A stretch of DNA of 64,000 bases from CADCWK01 sp965218235 (GTDB lineage: Bacteria > Chloroflexota > Chloroflexia > Thermomicrobiales > UBA6265), in contig OZ244595.1 in NCBI GenBank assembly GCA_965218235.1, positions 62,001 through 126,000 on the forward strand, in the 5' to 3' direction. Under the pieces are notes generated by a model. The model was not told where the DNA came from and ran no database searches. It saw only the letters and a list, made by a program, of their open reading frames with translations. The position numbers were made by a program, and so were the translations under genes. Below, one piece after another: positions 1 to 9,913 of this stretch. How positions within the stretch are numbered: the stretch's first letter is position 1; the number at the start of each line of letters is the position of its first letter.

Positions 1-78
1 CCCAAAACGCCAGATCGATCGTACCGAAGTGCGTCGGGTCCCGACCGTTGAAGGCGACAAACGCGCATCGAGCAGGGA

Positions 79-354
79 TCAAGCTGGAACCTGACGCAGG
101 TCGATGACGTTGGCCAGCCGATGGGCCGCGTCCACGACATGGGCTCCGCGCACGAACGACCCACGTCCCGGAAGGACATCGATCAGGCGGCGCTCGGCCA
201 GCATCCGCGGGGGTTCCGGGACCATCGATCGCCTGAGTCCGTACGCTTCGGACGACATCCGTTCGGAAGGACGCAACTCGCCGGCGACAAACGCTCCGGA
301 CACGATGCGGTGCTCGAGCGTCGTGGCCAGCGCACTACGGGCCCGGATCACCAC
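79..354 (-). pseudogene. GntR-family regulator remnant (DNA-binding domain only)
   Basis: From a possible GTG at 354 the frame gives about 91 residues resembling a FadR/GntR winged helix: a helix around LATTLEHRIVSGAFVAGELR, a recognition-helix region SSEAYGLRRSMVPEPPRMLA and a wing DVLPGRGSFVRG. A whole GntR protein has a further 130-150 residue effector domain, absent here because a TGA follows VIDLRQVPA. The usual V-R-E-A-L segment reads V-P-E-P-P, with prolines that would disturb the recognition helix. I infer a truncated, decaying regulator of the adjacent sugar transporter. The first 78 bases of the window hold no assignable gene. Confidence 0.55.
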
Positions 355-443
355 GCTCGTGTTATCCCGTCCGACGGACCAACCAGCGCCGTGAAGCCAA
401 CGCTGAGAAGTCACCCGGACCCGAAGGGCAATCACGCCGATGG

Positions 444-1331
444 CTACCGCTTGATACCGGTCAGGGCGACACCCTCGATGATGTAGCGCTGGCCGATCAG
501 GTACACGGTAAGGACCGGGATCACGGCGATGGTCGCCGCGGCCATCATCAGCGTCCAGTCGGTGATGTCGAGTCCCTTGAACTGGTTGAGCAGCAGCGGA
601 ACGGTGTAGTTCTCCGGCGAGCTGAGGAAGATGTTGGCGGTGAACAGATTGTTCCACTGCCCGAGGAAGCTGAAGATGCCAAGTGCGGCAAGCGGCGCCT
701 TGATCAGCGGCAGGACGATCTGCCAGTAGATCCGGAGCCGGTTGGCGCCGTCCAACACCGCCGACTCCTCGAGTTCCTGCGGCAACCCCTTGATGAACTG
801 GCGGAGCAGGAACACGCCGAAGGCACTGAAGAGCGCGTTCGGGATGATGAGCGCCAGGAGATTGTCGACCAGCCCGAGGTTCCGCATGATCAGGTAGGTC
901 GGGATGATCGTGACCTGCTGTGGGATCATCAGCGTCGCGAGGAAGATGATGAACAACTGGTTCCGGAACGGGAACTCGATCCGGGCGAAAGCGTAACCGG
1001 CCATCGAGCAGGTCAGCAACTGACTGCCGACGACGACGACGGCCACGATTGCGCTATTCAGGTACGCACGGCCGAAAGGGAGCGCGTCCCATGACTTCGG
1101 GTAGTTGTCCCAGTGGATCGGGTTCGGGAACCATGCCGGCGGGATCGTGAAGACCTGCCCGAAGTCCTTGACCGACGTCGAGAGCATCCACAGGAACGGG
1201 ATGATCATCGTGAGCGCGCCAAGGATGAGGATCGCGTGCTTGACGATTTCGATGAGCCGACCCTGCGCCTTGCGGCTCGTCCGGTAGGAAGCGTGCCCGG
1301 TATGGTCCGACACCATGGGGGTACTTGCCAT
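444..1331 (-). CDS. carbohydrate ABC transporter permease, MalG type (CUT1)
   Basis: A 295-residue integral membrane protein of the binding-protein-dependent permease family. About six hydrophobic segments are visible, beginning near residues 30-55 (AILILGALTMIIPFLWML). The cytoplasmic EAA loop that docks on the ATPase is seen as EELEESAVLDGANRLRIYWQ with the family glycine. The C-terminus GVALTGIKR matches the typical G-A-V-K-G end of MalG/LacG proteins. It would form a heterodimer with a MalF-type partner, of which only a tail remains just upstream (1433-1587). No binding protein or ATPase lies nearby. The sugar cannot be read from sequence, and without its partner the protein may no longer work unless another permease substitutes. 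Confidence 0.9.
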   Translation of the reverse strand: MASTPMVSDHTGHASYRTSRKAQGRLIEIVKHAILILGALTMIIPFLWMLSTSVKDFGQVFTIPPAWFPNPIHWDNYPKSWDALPFGRAYLNSAIVAVVVVGSQLLTCSMAGYAFARIEFPFRNQLFIIFLATLMIPQQVTIIPTYLIMRNLGLVDNLLALIIPNALFSAFGVFLLRQFIKGLPQELEESAVLDGANRLRIYWQIVLPLIKAPLAALGIFSFLGQWNNLFTANIFLSSPENYTVPLLLNQFKGLDITDWTLMMAAATIAVIPVLTVYLIGQRYIIEGVALTGIKR

Positions 1332-1432
1332 GTTGGTAGGCTCCCGTCTCCGTGAGATCGTGGTTGACGGTCGACGGCGATCGTCGCCCGGTCACGTGCC
1401 GATCAGACGCTGCCCAATCGGTCGTTGCTCGT

Positions 1433-1587
1433 TCAGTCGTCGTAATGCCCCCAGCGGCGTTGTCCCCAGAACTGGAACAGCGTCACCAGCAGGATGATGA
1501 CGAACAGGATCATCGCGACCGCCGCGCTTCGGCCGAACGTGAAGTCGACGAACGCGGTCTCGTAGATGTATCTGTCACTTCTCAACT
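1433..1587 (-). pseudogene. C-terminal fragment of MalF-type sugar ABC permease
   Basis: The frame ending at the TGA at 1433-1435 encodes YIYETAFVDFTFGRSAAVAM, then a hydrophobic helix and FQFWGQRRWGHYDD. This is the usual last transmembrane helix of a MalF/UgpA-type permease (the Y-x-x-A-F-x-x-x-x-x-G-x-A-S-A pattern). Similarity stops abruptly upstream near 1575-1587, and no start codon with a ribosome site or other membrane segments follow. About 250 N-terminal residues are missing. I infer that a deletion removed most of this permease and whatever was upstream in the operon. Confidence 0.75.
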
Positions 1588-1821
1588 CCGGGCTCGTACG
1601 ATGGACCACCTCGTCGCACCGTGCGTTTCCGCGGCTTTCGGCCAGTCCCCGATCTGGTTCGGGTGCGCCGAACTCTCACCGAAACCGCTCTTGCGGCACG
1701 AGTCGCGCGCGCCTGTTTCCCGAGCGGTACCATCAAGCGTCGGGTCACCGGGAACGGTCGTCAGGCGGCGGCCAATTCCTCGGGATCGATCCGGACACAT
1801 TCCCAGGGAAGAGGATCACCG

Positions 1822-2847
1822 ATGCGTATCATCCAGGTCGGCGTCGGCAAGATGGGGCGGACCTGGTCACGGGTCCTGCGCTCCGCGCCCGGCATCGAGT
1901 ACGTCGCGGTGGTGGAACCCGCTCCGGCCAACCGCGACTTCGCCATGTCCGAGCTGGGTTTCAGCGAAGCTGACTGCCTGCCATCGATCGACGACGCGCT
2001 GGCCCGGTATGACTGGGATGCCGCCGTCGTCGTGACCCCACCCGCGACGCACCGGCCGATCGCGGAGACGCTGCTCCGTGGCGGGAGGCATGTCCTGCTG
2101 GAGAAGCCGCTGGCGGCGACGCTCGAGGACGGTGAGGCGCTCGTCCGGATCGCCAACGAGACCGGCCGGATCCTGATGGTCGCCCAGAACTACCGCTACC
2201 GGCCGAACATCCAAGCCGTCCAGGCGGCGATCCGGAACGGCGAGATCGGCACGGTCCGCTCGGTTGCGATCCGGTTCCACCGCGACACCCGAAGCGTCTT
2301 CGGCCCCGGTGATTTTCGCTACAGCATGGCGGAGCCGCTGATCATCGACATGGCGGTCCACCACTTCGACATGCTGCGGGCGATCACCGGCGAGGACGTG
2401 ACCGAGCTCTACGGTCGAAGCTGGCACGTCCCCGGCGGCGTCTACGCGCACCATCCGGCGGCGACCGTGGTGATGACGCTGACCAATGGCGCGACCGCCA
2501 TCTACGACGGCAACTGGGCTGGCTTCGACACCGACACGTCGTGGGACGGTGAGTGGGACATCGTCGGGGACACCGGCCGGATCCGCTGGCGGACCGACGG
2601 CCAAGCCAATGTCGTCGACCTCCTGCCCTTCGACGGCACAGCCCGACGCCTGTCTCTCGATGACGGTCAGCCAGGAGATCAGGCCGGCCTCCTGGCCGAC
2701 TTTGTCCGGGCGGTCGCGTCCAACGCACTGCCCCAGACCAGCGCCCAGGACAACATCCGCTCGCTGGCGATCGTCCTCGGCGCCGTCGAGTCCTCCGCGA
2801 CGCGCAAGGTCGTCCGGCTTCCTCAACCAGCAGTCGCGGTCAAGTAG
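1822..2847 (+). CDS. Gfo/Idh/MocA family NAD(P)-dependent oxidoreductase
   Basis: A 341-residue dehydrogenase of the glucose-fructose oxidoreductase/inositol dehydrogenase family. The N-terminal Rossmann fold starts MRIIQVGVGKMG. The family E-K-P motif is at residues 94-96 (VLLEKPLAA), and the DMAVHHFDML motif near 176-185 carries the likely catalytic Asp/His. The ATG at 1822 is chosen because the Rossmann strand begins there and AGGGAAGAGG lies just upstream; an earlier in-frame ATG would add unrelated residues. The substrate is probably a sugar or polyol, judged only by family. It faces the broken sugar transporter and may belong to the same former catabolic locus. Confidence 0.9.
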   Translation: MRIIQVGVGKMGRTWSRVLRSAPGIEYVAVVEPAPANRDFAMSELGFSEADCLPSIDDALARYDWDAAVVVTPPATHRPIAETLLRGGRHVLLEKPLAATLEDGEALVRIANETGRILMVAQNYRYRPNIQAVQAAIRNGEIGTVRSVAIRFHRDTRSVFGPGDFRYSMAEPLIIDMAVHHFDMLRAITGEDVTELYGRSWHVPGGVYAHHPAATVVMTLTNGATAIYDGNWAGFDTDTSWDGEWDIVGDTGRIRWRTDGQANVVDLLPFDGTARRLSLDDGQPGDQAGLLADFVRAVASNALPQTSAQDNIRSLAIVLGAVESSATRKVVRLPQPAVAVK

Positions 2848-2885
2848 CTCCGGACGGGCGAACGCGGACAAGTGACTTGGTCGGC

Positions 2886-3761
2886 CTACGTCAGAGGCGT
2901 AGCCGCCGTACCTCTGGCGATCTCATACGTCACCACGATCTGGGCGTAGACGCTGACGGCCGCTTCGGCCGTCGGGTCGTACGGCGCCAGCGTGACAGAC
3001 GCACCAGTCGGCAGGACCGGTACGGCCGGTCCGCAAGCGATCGAGAGCGGGAAGAACCCGCCATAGTACGGGGACCACGAGCCTGAGGGATCGACTGGGA
3101 CGTCAGTAACTCCGGTGATCTCGCCTAGTTCAACGCCAACGATGTCGGCCTGGAGTTCTGCCCGGGTCCGCACATCGACCAGGGCTGCCTCCGCGGCCCT
3201 GCGGCGCAACGGAGCGCAATCGGTGACGCCATAGCTGACGCCCACCTGACCGATCACGAGGCGCTCATTCGCGGCTCCGACCGTTGCCGCATCGACGATT
3301 TCCGCGATCCGCTCCGCCGTCGGACTCTCGATGGAGACATCGATCCGGGCGACTCCTGGTCCGCTCGGACCGTAGTAGGAACTCAAGACCGGACTGACGA
3401 TGACATCGATGTCGCCCTCAGCCACCCCGGCGTCCGTCAGGGACGTGACGACCGATTCCGACTGCATGCGCTCCTCGGCGCCGGGAGTAGCGCCAGGTTG
3501 CAGGCCAGAGGGAGGTCCATAGTTCGTCTGGCTCACGATGATCTGTAGATCGGCGGTCTCAGCGGGGACGCTGGCGACACCGAACCCGCTGACGGTGATC
3601 CCCTGAGCCGGTGCATCAGCCGTCGGCTGTGCTGCCGCACCGAACGGACCACTCACTACACTGGCGAGGGCCAGCGCACCCGCCAGAGCAATACCTGCCA
3701 GCAGACGTCCAACGGACTGCTCCTCTACCCTTATCGCTGCAAATAGTCCTGACCTGTTCAT
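2886..3761 (-). CDS. secreted SIMPL (DUF541) domain protein
   Basis: A 291-residue protein with an N-terminal signal region (hydrophobic stretch about residues 20-45, ending near GAAAQPTADA) followed by a SIMPL/DUF541 domain. Typical features are ITVSGFGVASVPAETADLQI at the start of the mature part, a periodic beta-strand/helix pattern, and the late block RRRAAEAALVDVRTRAELQA. Family members are extracytoplasmic and of poorly defined role (E. coli YggE is linked to oxidative stress). The ATG at 3761 is preferred over one at 3830 because GGGGAGG sits 6-7 bases upstream. It stands alone, next to the methionine sulfoxide reductase operon. Confidence 0.85.
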   Translation of the reverse strand: MNRSGLFAAIRVEEQSVGRLLAGIALAGALALASVVSGPFGAAAQPTADAPAQGITVSGFGVASVPAETADLQIIVSQTNYGPPSGLQPGATPGAEERMQSESVVTSLTDAGVAEGDIDVIVSPVLSSYYGPSGPGVARIDVSIESPTAERIAEIVDAATVGAANERLVIGQVGVSYGVTDCAPLRRRAAEAALVDVRTRAELQADIVGVELGEITGVTDVPVDPSGSWSPYYGGFFPLSIACGPAVPVLPTGASVTLAPYDPTAEAAVSVYAQIVVTYEIARGTAATPLT

Positions 3762-4011
3762 GGGTCGGTCCTCCCCGATGCTCTGACCGTCCACGCCATC
3801 AGGACTCCCTGACGCCGCTGTCAGTACCATTGATCATAACGAAACGCCTCCCGAAACACAAGCACCGTGGAATCGTTGAGCCAGAGTAGCGGCCCGCCTC
3901 GCCTCGTTCTGGCGCGGGAAAGCGTGTGACAGCAGAGAACAGGAGACGCCGTTCACCTTTTCAGGCGAACGGCACTTCCTGTCTGGCGGACGCTCATGTT
4001 CGCCGGTACGG

Positions 4012-4446
4012 TCAACGCTGCTCGAGGTCGAGGGCCGCGCCGTTCATGCAGAATCGGAGGCCGCCGGCCGCCACCGGTCCGTCGTCGAAGACGTGACCGA
4101 GGTGGGAGTGGCAGCGGGCGCAGCGGGCCTCGGTGCGGGTCATCCCCAGCGAGCGGTCGACGTGCAACTCGACCGCATCGAGCGAGATCGCCTCGGTGAA
4201 GCTGGGCCAGCCACTGCCCGAGTGGAACTTGGTCCCACTGTCGAAGAGTTGGTTGCCACAGGCGGCACACCGATAGACCCCGCTCTCGTCCGTATCGAGA
4301 TAGCGGCCGGTGAAGGGGCGCTCCGTGCCGGCCTGCCGGAGCACGCGGTACTCCTCCGGGCTCAGCCGCTCGCGCCACTCGGCGTCGCTGGCTGGGATCG
4401 GCTTCAGGTCAGCGTCAGTGTTGGTGCTCGTGTTTGTGTCCGTCAT
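4012..4446 (-). CDS. msrB: peptide-methionine (R)-S-oxide reductase MsrB
   Basis: A 144-residue enzyme that reduces methionine-R-sulfoxide in oxidised proteins. The family signatures are complete: zinc-binding cysteine pairs C60-x2-C63 (CAAC) and C109-x2-C112 (CARC), the HSGSGWPSF block at 75-83, the HLGHVFDDGP block, and the catalytic cysteine C133 in RFCMN. There is no signal peptide, so it should act in the cytoplasm. It lies 24 bases downstream of msrA on the same strand, so the two stereospecific reductases are probably co-transcribed. Confidence 0.97.
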   Translation of the reverse strand: MTDTNTSTNTDADLKPIPASDAEWRERLSPEEYRVLRQAGTERPFTGRYLDTDESGVYRCAACGNQLFDSGTKFHSGSGWPSFTEAISLDAVELHVDRSLGMTRTEARCARCHSHLGHVFDDGPVAAGGLRFCMNGAALDLEQR

Positions 4447-4470
4447 CGTCGTTGGTTCTCCCTGCTTCCC

Positions 4471-5130
4471 TTACTGGACAGCAACGCCGAGGCCGACCGG
4501 GCAGCTCACGCCGGTGCCTTCGAGGCCGCAGTACCCGTTCGGGACCTTGTGCAGGTACTGCTGGTGATAGTCCTCGGCGTAGTAGAACGGACCCGCCGGC
4601 GCGACCTCGGTCGTGATTGCCGAATGGCCGCTGGCCCGGAGACGCTCATCGTACGAAGCGAGCACACGGTCAGCCGTCTCCCGCTGGGCATCGCTGGTCG
4701 TGTAGATCGCGGAGCGGTACTGTGTGCCGGAGTCGTTGCCCTGGCGCATTCCCTGGGTCGGGTTGTGCTCCTCGAAGAAGACCTTCAGCAGGTCGGCGTA
4801 GCTCACCTGCTTCGGGTCGAAGACGACCAGCACGGCCTCGGCGTGACCGGTTCGTCCCGAGCAGGTCTCCTCGTAGGTCGGGTTGGGCGTGTAGCCGCCG
4901 GTGTAGCCGACGGCCGTCGTAATGACGCCGGGGGTCTGCCAGAAGATGCGCTCGGCACCCCAGAAGCAGCCGAGGGCGAAGATCGCCGTCTCACTGCCCT
5001 CGGGGAACGGCGGCTGGATCGGCTGGCCATTGACGGCGTGGCGGGTCGGGATGCTAAAGGCCGGCGTGTCGCGGCCGGGGAGCGCGTCGCCCGGGGCGAC
5101 CATCGTGGCCTTGGCTCGTGTGAAGAACAT
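4471..5130 (-). CDS. msrA: peptide-methionine (S)-S-oxide reductase MsrA
   Basis: A 219-residue reductase of methionine-S-sulfoxide. The catalytic motif GCFWG places the nucleophilic cysteine at residue 55. Other family blocks are VGYTGG, TGHAEAV, HNPTQGMRQGNDSGTQYRSA and the EDYHQQYL end block. The C-terminal C-G and SCPVG cysteines are candidates for resolving residues. The N-terminal 45 residues before the core are longer than in E. coli and lack a clear signal peptide. Start: ATG at 5130 with GGAGGAG six bases upstream. It heads the msrA-msrB operon. Confidence 0.97.
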   Translation of the reverse strand: MFFTRAKATMVAPGDALPGRDTPAFSIPTRHAVNGQPIQPPFPEGSETAIFALGCFWGAERIFWQTPGVITTAVGYTGGYTPNPTYEETCSGRTGHAEAVLVVFDPKQVSYADLLKVFFEEHNPTQGMRQGNDSGTQYRSAIYTTSDAQRETADRVLASYDERLRASGHSAITTEVAPAGPFYYAEDYHQQYLHKVPNGYCGLEGTGVSCPVGLGVAVQ

Positions 5131-5519
5131 GGGAATCTCCTCCAGCGATGCGCCATTTACAGGGCAGCATCAATCGTTCTCAAGTATAGTCGCTTACGTC
5201 GGATCAGTCGCCCCTGACAGGGCACGAACGCCAACTGTTCCGAACTACGCTCGACAGACGCAGAACCTGTTCCCGACCGTCGCCCCAATGCCGAACACCC
5301 CTGTCACGCCGATCGGCATGACAGGGGTGACTCATTGCGGGATCGGATTCCACATTGGAACGTTCGCTTCCGCCGCGATCACAATGAATGTCGCAACGGC
5401 CCCGCATCAGACCAGCCGAGTTACCCGGCTCGCTTCGCTACCATCTATCTATGGCCGCGCATTGCCGCCAGACGATAGCGGGCGCCCAGGTCCGACACGG
5501 ACGATGATTCTGTCCGCCG
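5131..5519. other. intergenic region between recA and msrA
   Basis: This 389-base spacer holds no convincing gene. Its only strong structure is the palindrome at 5296-5329. The msrA promoter should lie in the part nearest 5131, but no clear promoter boxes were identified. Confidence 0.5.
5296..5329. repeat. 34-bp nearly perfect palindrome
   Basis: The two 17-base halves are reverse complements with a single C/A mismatch (5307/5318) and no loop; the outer arm is CACCCCTGTCA and the centre GCCGATCGGC. It lies about 190 bases past the recA stop and 165 bases before the msrA start. It could be a terminator hairpin for recA or a dimeric-protein operator. There is no T-run on either side. Confidence 0.7.
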
Positions 5520-6671
<1,152 letters not shown>

Positions 6672-6758
6672 GTCCGCCTGCCTCCGTGGCCGGTCTCGCT
6701 CGACCGGAACTGCCCTGGACCCGTCCATCCACATCGTGCGCCGGACGCTGGTCAGAAG

Positions 6759-6774
6759 TAGAAAATGTGTTCTA
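6759..6774. promoter_or_regulatory. putative LexA (SOS) box upstream of recA
   Basis: Read on the recA strand the site is TAGAAC-ACAT-TTTCTA. It has symmetric TAGAA/TTCTA ends and the spacing of the Gram-positive-type LexA site GAAC-N4-GTTC, with one deviation (TTTC for GTTC). Its position, 88 bases ahead of the recA start, fits a promoter operator. A perfect version occurs at 34319-34330. Confidence 0.6.
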
Positions 6775-6897
6775 ATCGTCTGTCAATTTTACGGCAGCGA
6801 GCGCGTTACGTCAATGATTTGCGGATCCCGGCGAGCCACGATGCTCGGTGCGAAATACCGATCGGGACGCCCTGGCCAAATGGTGTCATGGCGCCGA

Positions 6898-6936
6898 CGA
6901 ACGGGCCGGCGAGCATTGCGCCCACCGGCCCGTTCG
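6898..6936 (-). terminator. hairpin downstream of the subtilase gene
   Basis: Perfect 12-base arms (CGAACGGGCCGG and its complement) separated by 15 bases, 26 bases past the stop codon at 6962 on the minus strand. No T-run follows, so termination is inferred from position and stem strength. Confidence 0.55.
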
Positions 6937-6961
6937 CCCGGTCACTGATTCCTGTGCTCGC

Positions 6962-9643
6962 TCAGATCGCCGGCGGCGGCAGGACTTCCACCTCGCTGAG
7001 CCCGCCGACGAGCGTCAGCTGCTCGGCATTCGGGAACAGGAAGCGGATGTACTGGGTGTCGATCCCGAGCTGGATCTCCTCCCACTCACCGGGGATGGCG
7101 CTGTAGGTGTCCGGATACGCGATGGTGGTCCACGTCTCACCGTCGAGCGAGGTCTGGAGCTCGGCATTGTGGGCGTAGGTCGTCTCCGTCCACTGCACCC
7201 GGACGCTGCCCACCGTCTGGAGGTAGCCAAGATCGATCTCGAGGGCGAGGTCCTCCGGCGTCGTAGTCGGTTCGACGACAATCTCGGCTGGGGCCTCCGT
7301 CGGAACGTCACCCGTCCCCTCACCCCCATCGACCGGGACATCGCCCGTCTCGTCGACCGGAGCTTCTGTCGCCGGTTCGCTGATGATCGGAGCTGGGACG
7401 TCCATGTACCACGTCGTCAGCGGATCGCTGTCGACGGCGTACCTTGCGGTGCCGGTGGAGAACGTGTCCTCGACACTGGCCGGAGCGATCGTCGGGGACA
7501 ACGTGGGGATCACGGTCGGCTCTTCGGTGACGACCTCGGTCGGGACTTCAGTCGGGATGTCAGTCGGTACGAGCGTCGGCTCCTCGGTCGGGGTCTCCGT
7601 CGGGGCGAGGGTCGGCTCGACTGTCGGCTCCTCGGTCGGGGTCTCCGTCGGGGCGAGGGTCGGTTCCTCGGTTGCGACTTCGGTCGGCGTTTCGGTCGGA
7701 GCGAGCGTCGGCTCCTCACTGGGAACCGAAGTCGCGGTCGGTGGGACCGGCGTATCGGTCGGCGGGAGCACGGTCGGCGTTGCCCTGGTCCGCGCTGCCG
7801 GTGTCGTCGGTTCGACGTCCTGGGCGGACACGGCAACCCGCGTCGGAGTCGCTGTCCTCCGAGGCGGCCTGGTTGGACGACCTGTAGCGCCCGTCGCGGT
7901 AGCCTTTGGCGTTGCCGTGACAGTCGCTGGGCGGGCTGTCGCGGTCGCCGGGCGTGGCGTCGCGGTCTCCGGGAGAGACGTGGCGGTTGGCGTACTGGCT
8001 CGGGGGGTCGCGGTCGGTGGGAGAGGCGTGGCCGTTGGCGTACTGGCTCGGGGGGTCGCGGTCGGTGGGAGAGGCGTGGCCGTTGGCGTACTAGCTCGGG
8101 GCGTCGCGGTTGCCGCGCGAGTCGCCGTCGCGGTCGCCGTCGCTCCCGTCCGCGGCGGCCTGGTTGGGCGGCCCGTGACGCCCGTCGCGGTAGCCCGTGG
8201 CGTTGCCGTGGCGGTCGCTGGGCGAGGCGTCGCGGTCGCTGGGCGAGGCGTCGCGGTCGCTGGGCGAGGCGTGGCCGTTGGCGTACTAACTCGTGGCGTC
8301 GCGGTCGCTGGACGGGACGTGGCGGTCGCCCGCGGTGTAGCGGTCGCAGGCGGCGTGGCGGTCCCGCCGCCCCCTGGAACCGTGCCGTCACCGATGTAGA
8401 GAACCGTCGGATCTCCGCTTGCCACACCGCCCCTCGGATCGGTCCGCGGGACGGTGATGCCGCCCAGGCCACCGTAGAGCGCAACCGCCCCGGCGACCAG
8501 CGGTGACGCCATGCTCGTACCGCTCTTGACCGCCGTCCCGCCGCCGGGAGCGGTTGAGGTGATGCAGGAACCCGGAGCCATCACGTCCGCGTTGACATTG
8601 CTGTAGGTGGCGATCAGGTCGTCCGCACCATTACAGCTCGGCCCACCGCCTCCTGTCCGGCCATTCGTATCGGTATAGGCCGAGACCGAGATAACCTCGG
8701 GGTACGAGGCGGGACTGTAGGTATTGGCGCTCGCCCCGTTCTGGTTGCCGGCCGCGACGACCACCGGGATGCCGCGATTCCTGACGCCACAGATCGCTTC
8801 CCGCAGCGGGTAGGCCGAGCCCGACCCGCAGGCGGCGCCAGGGCCCTGTGCAAAGCCGAGGCTCATGTTGACGACATTGATCCCACCTGGGTGGGCGGCG
8901 ATCCAGTTGAGCCCACAGATGATGTTCGAAACCGGACCCGACGAGCCGATCAGGACCTTGACGGAATAGATCGCCGCCCCGGGGGCGATGCCGGTGGTGG
9001 CGTCGCCATTGTCGCGGGCGGCCGCGATGCCGGCGACATGTGTCCCATGCCCGTTCGTGTCCGTCGTGACACCACCGCTGCCCGTGCAGTCCACTCCACC
9101 GACGACGTTGAGATCGTTGTTCGGGCCGACGCCGGAGTCGACGATCGCGATGCCAACGCCGGGATGACTGGCGCCCGTCCCGGCGCCGCTCGTCGCCGAG
9201 GTGTCCGCCCCGACGCGAGCGATCTGGTTAGGCACAGCGTCGGTAGTGACGAGCCGGTCGATCGAGATCGACTCGACGTTGGTGTCCTCCCGAAGGGTAG
9301 CGACGTCCGCGTCGGTCAGGTTGGCCGAGAACCCATTGGCGGCGCTGCGATAGACGAAGCCGGTCTCAATGCCGTTATCGGCCGCGACGACCGCCGGATC
9401 GGTTCCCGCATCGGTCAGCACGATGGACGGCCCGCGAACGCCCGGCTCGATCACGACCGGAGCACTCGGACGACCGCCGCCATCCTGCGCGCTGGCGAGG
9501 ATCGGCATGAGCGCCAGGACGAGCGCAAGCAGCGCGACCAAGGGCGCAAACCGGCGTGGCGCCGCGGAGATCGCCGTAACGGTGGCATGCGTGGACAGCG
9601 TCGATGACAAGTCGTCGAGCTGACGGGTCTGGCGGTGGTTCAC
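6962..9643 (-). CDS. secreted subtilisin-family serine protease with TP-rich linker and discoidin-like C-terminus
   Basis: An 893-residue exported protease. Residues 30-52 form a signal peptide (RRFAPLVALLALVLALMPILASA), followed by an inhibitor-I9-like propeptide to about 135. The S8 catalytic domain has Asp169 (IVDSG), His199 (NGHGTHVAG), oxyanion Asn300 (VVAAGN) and Ser377 (SGTSMASP). From about 425 to 700 is a Thr/Pro/Ala linker (TATPRPATATPRP, then PTLAPTETPTEE-type units), then a beta-sandwich resembling a discoidin/F5-8 C domain, split by an acidic Thr/Pro insert. The start is a GTG at 9643 with GGAAAGG eight bases upstream. It likely degrades extracellular protein and may bind surfaces through the C-terminal domain. 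Confidence 0.9.
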   Translation of the reverse strand: MNHRQTRQLDDLSSTLSTHATVTAISAAPRRFAPLVALLALVLALMPILASAQDGGGRPSAPVVIEPGVRGPSIVLTDAGTDPAVVAADNGIETGFVYRSAANGFSANLTDADVATLREDTNVESISIDRLVTTDAVPNQIARVGADTSATSGAGTGASHPGVGIAIVDSGVGPNNDLNVVGGVDCTGSGGVTTDTNGHGTHVAGIAAARDNGDATTGIAPGAAIYSVKVLIGSSGPVSNIICGLNWIAAHPGGINVVNMSLGFAQGPGAACGSGSAYPLREAICGVRNRGIPVVVAAGNQNGASANTYSPASYPEVISVSAYTDTNGRTGGGGPSCNGADDLIATYSNVNADVMAPGSCITSTAPGGGTAVKSGTSMASPLVAGAVALYGGLGGITVPRTDPRGGVASGDPTVLYIGDGTVPGGGGTATPPATATPRATATSRPATATPRVSTPTATPRPATATPRPATATPRPATATATPRATATGVTGRPTRPPRTGATATATATRAATATPRASTPTATPLPPTATPRASTPTATPLPPTATPRASTPTATSLPETATPRPATATARPATVTATPKATATGATGRPTRPPRRTATPTRVAVSAQDVEPTTPAARTRATPTVLPPTDTPVPPTATSVPSEEPTLAPTETPTEVATEEPTLAPTETPTEEPTVEPTLAPTETPTEEPTLVPTDIPTEVPTEVVTEEPTVIPTLSPTIAPASVEDTFSTGTARYAVDSDPLTTWYMDVPAPIISEPATEAPVDETGDVPVDGGEGTGDVPTEAPAEIVVEPTTTPEDLALEIDLGYLQTVGSVRVQWTETTYAHNAELQTSLDGETWTTIAYPDTYSAIPGEWEEIQLGIDTQYIRFLFPNAEQLTLVGGLSEVEVLPPPAI
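7989..8095 (-). repeat. 48-bp tandem repeat in the subtilase linker
   Basis: Two identical 48-base units (7989-8036 and 8037-8084) and the start of a third encode the 16-residue period ATPRASTPTATPLPPT. Shorter imperfect 21-30 base repeats continue to about 8350. They are coding repeats that may vary in copy number. Confidence 0.8.
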
Positions 9644-9836
9644 TGCGCATGCCTTTCCAGGCTGTCGGAGTCAGGGCGCCGCGGGGCGAAGAGCTCCGCC
9701 AGGCTCCTGGACCTGCGCGGATCGTCATCCGCCGGACAGGTCGTGACAGGGACAGAGGTCGATGGGACACACGGACGCCGAAATCGAGGACATCATCCGC
9801 ATGCCATGGTACTCGATTCCAGACAATGACAACCCC

Positions 9837-9890
9837 GACACGGGCAATGACCGGCGTGGCGCGATGCCACTGCCGGTCCTTGCCCGTGTC
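9837..9890 (-). terminator. long hairpin after the giant surface-protein gene
   Basis: A stem of about 22 base pairs (outer arm GACACGGGCA, middle GACCGGC, inner GTGGC) with a 5-base loop GCGAT and one 2-base internal mismatch. It starts about 24 bases past the stop at 9914 on the minus strand and precedes the subtilase. It is probably the transcript end of the giant gene and separates it from the subtilase. Confidence 0.7.
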
Positions 9891-9913
9891 CGATTCGATC
9901 TGGCCGACCTCCT

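Noticed and set aside
1..78. Possible end of a gene entering from the left
   Set aside because: Too short to assign; none of the three minus-strand frames gave a recognisable motif.
6848..8506. Plus-strand frame of about 550 codons over the subtilase repeats
   Set aside because: Arg/Gly-rich translation of the complementary repeats; no start signal or family resemblance.
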